Shown here: piece after piece, positions 1 to 5,791 of the stretch
How positions within the stretch are numbered: the stretch's first letter is position 1
How the letters are laid out: every line of letters begins with the position of its first letter
From: Firmicutes bacterium UBA1768
GTDB taxonomy: Bacteria; Bacillota; Clostridia; Peptostreptococcales; Anaerovoracaceae
Assembly (NCBI GenBank): GCA_002315335.1
Contig: DCGW01000044.1
Span: 1 to 12,489, forward strand
Direction: 5' to 3'
DNA: 12,489 nucleotides
The notes under the pieces: model-generated
What the model saw: the letters and a program-made list of their open reading frames with translations, nothing else
The model's database searches: none
What the model was told of the DNA's origin: nothing
Translations under genes and position numbers: made by a program

Positions 1-10
1 TGTCCCCCTT

Positions 11-16
11 TGTCAA
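11..16 (-). promoter_or_regulatory. Possible -35 box of an outward-facing promoter
   Basis: Read on the minus strand, the left edge gives a consensus TTGACA. Several A-tracts lie directly upstream of it (roughly 17-55), resembling the UP elements of strong rRNA or tRNA promoters. The matching -10 box would lie outside the window, so this is half a promoter at best. The rest of 1-213 is AT-rich, and I see no gene, RNA or clear terminator in it. Confidence 0.3.
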
Positions 17-213
17 CAAGTTTTTATTGTTTTTTTTCAAAAGTTTTTTAAAAGCTTTCAGCACATCATTTTTTCCCGTTTTTACCTGAATTTCAATGCT
101 TTTATAAACATATTTACCGCTATTGTTTCAGCAGCATTACCATATCGCAATTTAATCTTAACCTTCACAATAAAATACCATTTCATCTCGCTCTTCCCAT
201 ACTTTACTTATTA

Positions 214-242
214 TTCACTCTTCTACATTATTATGTTATAAT
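214..242 (+). promoter_or_regulatory. Promoter of the NhaC-type antiporter gene
   Basis: The -35 box is TTCACT (214-219), four of six to consensus. A 17-base spacer leads to a perfect TATAAT (237-242) with the extended -10 TG at 234-235. Transcription would start near 249, just before the GGAGG ribosome binding site (251-255), leaving a very short leader with no room for a riboswitch. Confidence 0.65.
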
Positions 243-263
243 GATTTCTCGGAGGATATAATT

Positions 264-1820
264 ATGTTTGGAACGATTTGGTCATTATTACCACTTTTGG
301 TGGCCATTATTCTTGTGATAAAAACTAAAGAAGTCTACGGATCACTTATAATAGGAATTATTTTGGGCGCCTTGTTCGCCACCTCTTTTAACCCGCTTGC
401 CGCATTTGAAACCGCCTTCAATGATGGTTTGATTTCGGTTCTTTCTGATACAAAGCATATCGGTATATTTCTTTTTATTGTATTTCTTGGAGTATTGGTT
501 GAACTTTTTAACAGGTCCGGTGCGACTAAGGCATATAGAGACTGGGCATTAAGCAAAATCAAGACAAAACGAGGAGCACTCTGCTCAACTTTAATTTTGA
601 GCTTGCTGCTTTCTGTTGACGATTATCTTCATTGCCTGACTGTTGGCAGTGTTATGCTGCCGGTGAATGATGCTTGTGGAGTATCCAGAGCTCGTTTTGC
701 TTATCAGATAGATGCAACAGCTGCTCCTCTCTGCGTTATTATCCCAATATCTTCCTGGGCTGCCACTATTTCTACCATTACCGACAGAAGTGACGGAATG
801 AGTCTTTTTTTAAAGTCAATCCCATATAATTTTTACTCAATTCTTACCCTGCTGATGATATTGTTTCTTATTTTTACCGGTTTGGAATATGGCTCTATGA
901 GAAAAAATGAATTAGAAGCGAACGACTTATTTATGGAAAAAAGTTCTCCAATAGCCGATAATCCGAAAAACAATGGGGAATGTTACGGAGAATTGAAAAA
1001 TATTAACCATAATATCAGAATAGAAAGAGGCACTCCTCATATAATAGATCTGGTTTTGCCAATTATCTTTTTGCCGATTTCTTTATTTGTTCTACTATTA
1101 TATACAGGAAACTTTTTCCGTGGCTGCGATGTTATCACCGCACTTTGCAACTGTAATTCTTCCTATAGTCTTGCTGCTGGCGCTTTGATAACGCTTTTCC
1201 TTACCTTCATATATTATATGTTAAGAGGGCTTATCAGATATAAGACTGCAATCAACAGCATTTCTTCAGGGTTTATTGCTATGGCTCCGACATTAATAGT
1301 GCTAATTCTCGCTCTTTGTCTGAAAAAGATGGCGGGTATGATTGGTTCTGATGAGTTTATAGCGGCTCTTTTCTCCGGCCATGCTGCTGAATTCGGTTTT
1401 TTGCTTCCTCTTGGAATCTTTATTTTTTCTGCAGTAATAGCTTTCTCTACTGGGACCTCCTGGGGAACCTTTTGCATTCTGATTCCAATAGTAACCAACC
1501 TTGCTTCTGTTGTTGACGAGAGAATGCTTGTGATAATAATTTCGGCTTGCATAGCAGGTTCTGTGTGCGGAGACCACTGTTCACCGATTTCAGATACAAC
1601 AATTATGGCTTCAACTGGGGCAAAATGCGCCCTGTTACAACACGTTACCACACAAATTCCGTATGTGCTGCCGGTTGCCGTTGTTTCCTGTGTTGCATAT
1701 ATTGTCGCCGGCTACACCAAAAGCATACTGTCGCTGGGCTTTGCAGTAATTCTTATGCTTGCGGTGCTGATGGTTATTCAGAGGATTACAAATAAAAAAC
1801 AGCGTCTTCATTCAGCTTGA
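264..1820 (+). CDS. Na+/H+ antiporter, NhaC family
   Basis: This is a 518-residue integral membrane protein, a usual length for the NhaC (COG1757) antiporter family, which exchanges cations for protons across the cytoplasmic membrane. The family signature is clear in the C-terminal half: FSTGTSWGTF at residues 394-403, GDHCSPISDTTIMAS at 436-450, and HVTTQIPY at 460-467. Hydrophobic segments run throughout, broken by a hydrophilic, Asn- and Glu-rich loop at about 210-258. The ATG start is set by GGAGG (251-255) with an 8-base gap. The gene stands alone on the + strand, with its own promoter and a shared downstream terminator. The substrate cannot be read from sequence: relatives include Na+/H+ antiporters and malate/lactate (MleN-type) exchangers. 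Family assignment is firm, exact substrate is not. Confidence 0.92.
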   Translation: MFGTIWSLLPLLVAIILVIKTKEVYGSLIIGIILGALFATSFNPLAAFETAFNDGLISVLSDTKHIGIFLFIVFLGVLVELFNRSGATKAYRDWALSKIKTKRGALCSTLILSLLLSVDDYLHCLTVGSVMLPVNDACGVSRARFAYQIDATAAPLCVIIPISSWAATISTITDRSDGMSLFLKSIPYNFYSILTLLMILFLIFTGLEYGSMRKNELEANDLFMEKSSPIADNPKNNGECYGELKNINHNIRIERGTPHIIDLVLPIIFLPISLFVLLLYTGNFFRGCDVITALCNCNSSYSLAAGALITLFLTFIYYMLRGLIRYKTAINSISSGFIAMAPTLIVLILALCLKKMAGMIGSDEFIAALFSGHAAEFGFLLPLGIFIFSAVIAFSTGTSWGTFCILIPIVTNLASVVDERMLVIIISACIAGSVCGDHCSPISDTTIMASTGAKCALLQHVTTQIPYVLPVAVVSCVAYIVAGYTKSILSLGFAVILMLAVLMVIQRITNKKQRLHSA

Positions 1821-1834
1821 TTTTCAAAAATCAG

Positions 1835-1865
1835 AAAACCGACAGCTCATTGCCTGCCGGTTTTT
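1835..1865. terminator. Shared bidirectional terminator of the antiporter gene and folT
   Basis: AAAACCG (1835-1841) pairs with CGGTTTT (1858-1864), continued by CAG (1843-1845) with CTG (1854-1856) across one A/C mismatch, with an 8-base loop. On the + strand the stem is followed by U residues. On the minus strand the mismatch becomes a G-U pair, giving 11 continuous pairs followed by TTTT and then CTGATTTTT. It therefore fits folT slightly better, and the folT stop codon (1847-1849) lies in the loop. Confidence 0.75.
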
Positions 1866-2359
1866 ATTCTTATTATTACTTTTTCCCAGATGATTTTTAT
1901 TAATATGGTCTGAATCGGCACCATTACTGCGCATTTTATTACCCTTAATGGGAAGATTGCCAGATAGCCTTGGCCATATAGAATTTCCAACCACAGCGTA
2001 TCCACAAACAGGTTTATTCCCATGCAAACAATCAGGACAGGAATTAAGATCTTTTTCCAGGTCAGCAGCTCTTTTTTATAGAGGAAAAGACCGTACACCA
2101 ACCCGGTGAGAAACGCAGTAAACGTGAAGCCCGGAAAATATGCGCCGGAAGGAAAAATCATCATGCCAAGCACATCTGCTATTGCATAGGAAATTCCTGC
2201 CCACAACGGACCATACATTATACCTACCATTGCAGCCGGCAGAAATCCAAAGCCTATCCTTAATATATCTGTGTTTATTGAACAGAAACGTGTCAAAATC
2301 ACATCTAATGCGATGAAAAATGCAATTATGACAAGTTGCTCGGTTTTTGAGTTTTTCAA
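1847..2359 (-). CDS. folT: Folate-family ECF transporter S component (FolT)
   Basis: This is a 170-residue hydrophobic protein with about six membrane segments, the size and form of an ECF S component. It would be the substrate-binding subunit that docks with a shared EcfA-EcfA'-EcfT energising module encoded elsewhere. The FolT-like stretch is LRIGFGFLPAAMVGIMYGP near residues 33-51, followed by ADVLGMMIFPSGAYFPGFT. By family, the ligand is folate or a reduced folate, but I see no direct proof of specificity in the sequence. The start is TTG at 2357-2359, supported by GGAGG at 2369-2373 with a 9-base gap; no better in-frame start is near. The gene is monocistronic, with a consensus promoter and a terminator whose loop holds its stop codon. 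Many folT genes have a tetrahydrofolate riboswitch, but this leader is too short for one. Confidence 0.85.
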   Translation of the reverse strand: MKNSKTEQLVIIAFFIALDVILTRFCSINTDILRIGFGFLPAAMVGIMYGPLWAGISYAIADVLGMMIFPSGAYFPGFTFTAFLTGLVYGLFLYKKELLTWKKILIPVLIVCMGINLFVDTLWLEILYGQGYLAIFPLRVIKCAVMVPIQTILIKIIWEKVIIRIKTGRQ

Positions 2360-2379
2360 GTTTCCTAACCTCCAAGAAG

Positions 2380-2408
2380 AGTATATTTTCAGAAACTATA
2401 TTTGTCAA
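2380..2408 (-). promoter_or_regulatory. folT promoter
   Basis: On the minus strand, a perfect TTGACA (2403-2408), a 17-base spacer and TATACT (2380-2385) make a near-ideal sigma-A promoter. Transcription would start about seven bases beyond the -10, near 2373, so the GGAGG at 2369-2373 would lie at the very 5' end of the mRNA. Confidence 0.85.
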
Positions 2409-2430
2409 GCTTCAAGAATCGAGGAACTCC

Positions 2431-2460
2431 TTGACAAACTGGCACAATAAATGTTAACCT
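2431..2460 (+). promoter_or_regulatory. Probable promoter of the tRNA-Leu gene
   Basis: A perfect TTGACA lies at 2431-2436. The best-placed -10 is weak, TAACCT at 2455-2460 with an 18-base spacer. A better hexamer, GATAAT at 2463-2468, is too far from the -35 and would start transcription inside the tRNA. The -35 box is convincing; the -10 choice is uncertain. Confidence 0.5.
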
Positions 2461-2471
2461 AAGATAATCAC

Positions 2472-2554
2472 GCGCGCATGGCGGAATTGGTAGACGCACT
2501 AGACTTAGGATCTAGCGAGCGATCGTGGGGGTTCGAGTCCCTTTGCGCGCACCA
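2472..2554 (+). tRNA. tRNA-Leu(UAG)
   Basis: A complete class II tRNA of 83 bases with encoded CCA. The acceptor stem is GCGCGCA (2472-2478) with TGCGCGC (2544-2550), then A and CCA. The anticodon stem CTAGA/TCTAG encloses the loop CTTAGGA with anticodon TAG, reading CUN leucine codons. A long variable arm (stem CGA/TCG) is typical of tRNA-Leu. The T loop is TTCGAGT, closed by GGGGG/CCCTT with two G-U pairs. It is a single tRNA gene rather than part of a cluster. Confidence 0.97.
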
Positions 2555-2556
2555 AT

Positions 2557-2595
2557 AATAAAAGGACACCGTTTGGGTGTTCTTTTATTGTTTTT
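2557..2595 (+). terminator. Terminator after tRNA-Leu
   Basis: AATAAAAGGACACC (2557-2570) pairs with GGTGTTCTTTTATT (2576-2589) through 14 pairs including one G-U, with a GTTTG loop, followed by G and TTTTT (2591-2595). It begins two bases after the CCA. On the minus strand the wobble becomes a mismatch, but the stem is still followed by a U-rich end, so it may also weakly stop transcripts leaving rqcP. Confidence 0.9.
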
Positions 2596-2600
2596 GGGGA

Positions 2601-2675
2601 CTAAGAGGGACTCGAACCCGCTAGGGCGTGACGGTCCGGTGGATCGTCACGGGGTGAGCTCTGGGGAGCTTTTAG
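2601..2675 (+). ncRNA. Candidate structured RNA or repeat downstream of tRNA-Leu
   Basis: This GC-rich, apparently non-coding stretch in an AT-rich setting folds into a branched structure. The outer stem is CTAAGAG (2601-2607) with CTTTTAG (2669-2675). A small hairpin pairs CCC (2617-2619) with GGG (2624-2626). A strong 11-base-pair hairpin pairs 2627-2637 with 2641-2651 around a GGT loop. A last hairpin pairs AGCTC (2657-2661) with GAGCT (2666-2670) and competes with the outer stem for two bases. Each of the outer and long stems contains a G-U pair on the + strand that would be an A/C mismatch on the minus strand, pointing to + strand RNA. I find no promoter for it: it follows the tRNA terminator and would need read-through. 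I do not recognise the family. It could instead be a dispersed repeat or a decayed tRNA-like remnant. Confidence 0.4.
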
Positions 2676-2711
2676 CGAACAGTTCAGTTACCCGGCGTGA
2701 ATTCCTTTTCC

Positions 2712-2969
2712 CTACTCTTCCGCTACAATCTCATACAATTCCGTAGCTTCGTTCTTGGGCACATGCTCTAACAGCTTCTTCACTCTTACACAAACCTCTC
2801 CGGTGCCGAATTTTACTGTCAGCACGTCCCCTTCCTTTACATGAGAAGACGGCTTCGCCTGCTTACCGTTGATTAGTATTCTTTCCGTGTCACAGGCTTC
2901 CTTAGCAACAGTTCTCCTTTTAATTATTCTTGAAACCTTTAAAAACTTATCCGCTCTCATACTATCCAT
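2712..2969 (-). CDS. rqcP: S4-domain RNA-binding protein RqcP (YabO/Hsp15 type)
   Basis: An 85-residue protein that is almost entirely one S4 RNA-binding domain (MRADKFLKVSRIIKRRTVAKEAC near residues 4-26, then ILINGKQAKPSSHVKEGDVLTV). This is the pattern of B. subtilis YabO, renamed RqcP. By family knowledge it binds obstructed 50S subunits and helps RqcH add alanine tails to stalled nascent chains. I chose the ATG at 2967-2969 because GGAGGG (2975-2980) sits 5 bases before it; an ATG three codons later (MRADKF) is the alternative and matches many homologues. A further upstream ATG at 2996 would lie inside a terminator stem and has no ribosome binding site. It is the last gene of the minus-strand cluster, placed after hup as yabO is placed late in the Bacillus cluster. 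Confidence 0.9.
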   Translation of the reverse strand: MDSMRADKFLKVSRIIKRRTVAKEACDTERILINGKQAKPSSHVKEGDVLTVKFGTGEVCVRVKKLLEHVPKNEATELYEIVAEE

Positions 2970-2980
2970 ATATTCCCTCC

Positions 2981-3014
2981 AAAAATTAAAGAGCACTTTA
3001 TGGGTGCCCTTTAA
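2981..3014 (-). terminator. Intrinsic terminator between hup and rqcP
   Basis: On the minus strand, TTAAAGGGCAC (3004-3014) pairs with GTGCTCTTTAA (2986-2996) through 11 pairs including one G-U, with a 7-base loop, followed by TTTTT (2981-2985). The U-tract is directly followed by the rqcP ribosome binding site. The G-U pair would be a mismatch on the + strand, so the element is built for the minus strand. It would give plentiful hup mRNA and leave rqcP to read-through. Confidence 0.8.
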
Positions 3015-3041
3015 CCTTCATATTAATGTTGCTTTGTCGGA

Positions 3042-3320
3042 CTAAGCGTTAACTGCGTCCTTTAATGATTTTCCAGCCTTGAAAACAGGAGCCTTTGAAG
3101 CAGGAATTTCGATTAATTCGTCCGGCTTACGAGGGTTTCTACCCTGTCTTGCCTTTCTTTCTTTTACTTCAAATGTTCCAAAACCAATAAGCTGTACCTT
3201 GTCACCCTTTGAAAGCGCATCGCCAATACCGTCGATAACTGCATTTACTGCTGCTTCTGCATCTTTCTTAGATAAACCTGCTGTTTCTGTAACCTTTGCG
3301 ATAAGTTCTGCCTTGTTCAC
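3042..3320 (-). CDS. hup: DNA-binding protein HU
   Basis: A 92-residue HU/IHF-family protein that binds and bends DNA as a dimer in the nucleoid. It begins [10 protein letters not shown], contains the family core [19 protein letters not shown] (residues 45-63), and ends [15 protein letters not shown] at 61-63 includes the proline that intercalates at the tip of the beta arm. The tip that follows ([11 protein letters not shown]) appears one residue longer than the usual QTGEEIEIPA. The start is GTG (3318-3320) with GGAGG 8 bases upstream. It lies 18 bases after mazG and is followed by a strong terminator, which fits the need for high HU levels. I see no obvious separate promoter in the short gap to mazG; one inside mazG is possible. 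Confidence 0.95.
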   Translation of the reverse strand: MNKAELIAKVTETAGLSKKDAEAAVNAVIDGIGDALSKGDKVQLIGFGTFEVKERKARQGRNPRKPDELIEIPASKAPVFKAGKSLKDAVNA

Positions 3321-3338
3321 AATAGTATCCTCCTTAAA

Positions 3339-4154
3339 TTACTCTCCATCCTTAGCTTCTTCCCATAACACGTCCATCTCTTCAAGACTCATATCTGTGA
3401 TAAGCCTACCGCAATCTCTTGCCCTGTCTTCCACAAATTTAAACCGTCGGATGAATTTGTCAGAAGTGAAGTTTAACGCCTCTTCCGGATCTATGCCCAA
3501 AAATCTTGAGACATTTACCACCGAGAATAACAGATCACCGACTTCCTCTTTAATGTGACTTTTGTCCTCGGTCTTAACCGCCTCTCGAACCTCGTCTATC
3601 TCCTCATAAACTTTATCAAACGCGGCGCCAACCTCGTCCCAATCAAAACCAACATCAGCTGCCTTTTTCTGAATTTTATTACTCCTCATCAGAGCCGGCA
3701 ACTCGAGCGGAATATCCATCATCGACTGTGTCTGAGACTTATTCTTCTTTTCTAATCGCTTCATATTTTCCCATTTATCAAGAGCACTGTCAAGTGTTTT
3801 TGCTTCATTTTCCGGTTTTTCCCGTAAAAATACGTGTGGATGCCGAAATATCATCTTTTCACTTACTCTATTTAGTATACTCGTGAGATTATATTCTTTA
3901 TCATCCTCACCAATTAATCCATGAAAAACGCCCTGTAAAAGTAGGTCCCCGAGCTCTTCCTCCATCAAATCCGCATCCTTTTTATTGATAGCATCTATAA
4001 CCTCATAGGTTTCTTCTATAAGACATTTTTTAAGACTTTCGTGGGTTTGGACCTTATCCCAGGGACATCCGTCTTCACTTCTCAAATAGCGAATTATTTC
4101 TGTTAGTCGCTCAAACGCCTCACCCGAGGCTGCCGCCGCCTTAAAAATATCCAT
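3339..4154 (-). CDS. mazG: Nucleoside triphosphate pyrophosphohydrolase MazG
   Basis: A 271-residue protein with two MazG domains, close in length to E. coli MazG. It hydrolyses (d)NTPs to NMP and pyrophosphate and may remove abnormal nucleotides. The first domain (about 20-110) has the signature CPWDKVQTHESL (30-41), the metal-binding acidic pairs EETYEV (47-52) and EELGD (66-70), and RHPHVF (104-109). The second (about 155-245) has GFDWDEV (169-175), EEIDEV (184-189) and EEVGD (203-207), so both acidic sets are intact. In B. subtilis the gene at this locus, yabN, is fused to a tetrapyrrole methylase domain; here only the MazG part is present. The ATG start has GAGG 6 bases upstream, and this site overlaps the upstream gene's stop codon region, 11 bases away, suggesting coupling. 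Confidence 0.94.
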   Translation of the reverse strand: MDIFKAAAASGEAFERLTEIIRYLRSEDGCPWDKVQTHESLKKCLIEETYEVIDAINKKDADLMEEELGDLLLQGVFHGLIGEDDKEYNLTSILNRVSEKMIFRHPHVFLREKPENEAKTLDSALDKWENMKRLEKKNKSQTQSMMDIPLELPALMRSNKIQKKAADVGFDWDEVGAAFDKVYEEIDEVREAVKTEDKSHIKEEVGDLLFSVVNVSRFLGIDPEEALNFTSDKFIRRFKFVEDRARDCGRLITDMSLEEMDVLWEEAKDGE

Positions 4155-4165
4155 CTCTTACCTCA

Positions 4166-5773
4166 CTATCTCTGAATTTTTGCCATTAGTTTTGCAATTT
4201 TTTCTCCCTTAGGAAGCATCTTAACCTCTTCCTGAGTAATTCCCTTGATAGAAACAATTACTATTCCATATACAATTACTCCTACCGCAACCCCTGCAAG
4301 CGCCGAAATAGCATTTCCGAAAACAATAGAACAGCCCTTATATGCTATTATTACTGCAACCGTCATCATTATGGATGCAATAGCAGGCTTTACAAAGGTA
4401 AGTCCCGCGTTGAACTTCGTCCCGGTGTATTTCTTTACCGCAATAAAATCTAAAATAGCCGCGATTGCATAAGCACAAACCGTACCGAAAGCCGCTCCCT
4501 TAACATTGATTGACGGAATACCTACCAAGAGCAGCGTGCAGGCAATTTTTACAACTGCACCTATCGCCAGATTTATTACAGGAATTGATACCTTGCCTAT
4601 ACCCTGAAGCATGCCAGTCAGAGTCTGAACGGTTGATAGGAAAATTACCCCTACTCCCATAATAAGCAGACAACCCGCACTTGATGCTGCACTCTCCGGC
4701 TGCATCGGATAAAGCAAGAGCATAATAGGTTTTGCGAGAACAATAAGACCAAGAGAACAAGGCAAGCCGATAAGCACCGCTGTTCTGAGTCCGAGCTCAA
4801 CGTTTTTATGCACAAAATCCATATCCTTCTTCTTGAAGGATGCAGAAATTACCGGTACTAAGCTGACCGCTATACCCATAGAAATTACCTGCGGGAAGTT
4901 GATTATCGAAGCAACCATTCCCGAAAGCTGACCATATAAATCCTCTGCAACAGCCGGAGAAAAACCTGCTCCGAGCTGAAGTCTTCTCATTACCAACGCA
5001 GAGTCAATAAGATTCATAATAGACATAATGGATGCACCGATGGTAACAGGAATAGCAATTGCGAGAATACGCTTCATTATCTTTCCGATAGGGGCGTTTT
5101 CTCCTTCCTTTCCCTCTTTTATTTCTTCCATTATATGGTTTTTTCTTCTGAGATAAATAATCAGTATTCCTATTGTTCCAAACAGGCCGCCAAAGGCCGC
5201 ACCCGAAGAAGCCCCCGCAGCCGCAAATTCAAGGCCTTGAGAGAGGAAGGCAATTGCAAGCGCAAGACCAAAGCCTACTCTGAAAAACTGTTCAATTACC
5301 TGGGAGGTTGCGGTAGGAGCCATATCCTGCATGCCCTGGAAATATCCTCTGTAGGCCGACATCATCGGCACAAATATTAATGCCGGGGCAATCGCCCTCA
5401 TAGAATAAAACGCTCCCGGGTTCTTCATTAATTCACAGATATACTCTGCACCGAAAAACAGAATTGCGGCTGTTACTATACCTATACCCAGCATTAGCTT
5501 GAATGAAGCCTTAAAAATTCTGTGAGCCTCTCCGTATTGGTCCTCCGCACGCTTTTCGGAAATCATTTTTGAAATAGCTGTCGGTATGCCTGCAGTTGAC
5601 AAAGTGAGCAGGAAAACATATATAGGATATGCCCCCTGATAATATGCCAGGCCCTGAGCCCCTATAATATTACCGAGAGGTATTCTGAATATCGCTCCCA
5701 AAAACTTGATTAATACCCCTGCAAGGCCCATAATAACGGCGCCCTTCAGGAAGGTTTTTTTAGTATCTGACAT
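4166..5773 (-). CDS. Polysaccharide biosynthesis flippase, YabM/SpoVB family (MOP superfamily)
   Basis: A 535-residue membrane protein with about 14 hydrophobic segments, the size of MOP-superfamily lipid flippases such as SpoVB, YabM and MurJ-like proteins. Family features include the N-terminal TFLKGAVIMGLAGVLIKFLG and AIFRIPLGNIIG (about 7-38), AGIPTAISKMISE (61-73), and a charged cytoplasmic loop RRKNHIMEEIKEGKEGE near the middle. Members move undecaprenyl-linked cell-wall or polysaccharide precursors across the membrane. SpoVB acts in spore cortex synthesis, but the position after mfd and before mazG matches YabM. I cannot decide between vegetative and sporulation roles. AAGGAGG (5786-5792) overlaps the stop codon of mfd and lies 12 bases from the ATG; a closer AAAGGA (5777-5782) may help. 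It is tightly coupled on both sides. Confidence 0.88.
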   Translation of the reverse strand: MSDTKKTFLKGAVIMGLAGVLIKFLGAIFRIPLGNIIGAQGLAYYQGAYPIYVFLLTLSTAGIPTAISKMISEKRAEDQYGEAHRIFKASFKLMLGIGIVTAAILFFGAEYICELMKNPGAFYSMRAIAPALIFVPMMSAYRGYFQGMQDMAPTATSQVIEQFFRVGFGLALAIAFLSQGLEFAAAGASSGAAFGGLFGTIGILIIYLRRKNHIMEEIKEGKEGENAPIGKIMKRILAIAIPVTIGASIMSIMNLIDSALVMRRLQLGAGFSPAVAEDLYGQLSGMVASIINFPQVISMGIAVSLVPVISASFKKKDMDFVHKNVELGLRTAVLIGLPCSLGLIVLAKPIMLLLYPMQPESAASSAGCLLIMGVGVIFLSTVQTLTGMLQGIGKVSIPVINLAIGAVVKIACTLLLVGIPSINVKGAAFGTVCAYAIAAILDFIAVKKYTGTKFNAGLTFVKPAIASIMMTVAVIIAYKGCSIVFGNAISALAGVAVGVIVYGIVIVSIKGITQEEVKMLPKGEKIAKLMAKIQR

Positions 5774-5791
5774 TATTCCTTTAGACCTCCT

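Noticed and set aside
1214-1651. 145-codon reverse frame inside the antiporter gene
   Set aside because: It is fully antisense to a strongly conserved gene and has no recognisable domain.
2530-2620. Integration site (att) of a mobile element at the tRNA 3' end
   Set aside because: The repeated segment is inverted rather than direct, only 14 bases long, and no integrase or phage gene is nearby.
2596-2680. A second, reverse-strand tRNA gene or tRNA pseudogene
   Set aside because: The minus strand shows a T-arm-like GGGTTCGAGTCCC and a possible acceptor pairing, but there is no D-arm, no 7-base anticodon loop, and a stem mismatch appears. It does not meet tRNA criteria.
2525-2746. Open frame of 73 codons running from the tRNA through the GC-rich region
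   Set aside because: It begins inside the tRNA T-arm, crosses the terminator, has no ribosome binding site and overlaps the end of rqcP. It is a chance frame.
2970-2996. Upstream extension of rqcP by 9 codons
   Set aside because: The start would lie within the terminator stem and lacks a ribosome binding site; GGAGGG clearly serves the downstream ATG.
3079-3558. 159-codon open frame on the + strand
   Set aside because: It is antisense to hup and mazG, has no ribosome binding site and a Ser/Thr-rich, chance-like composition.
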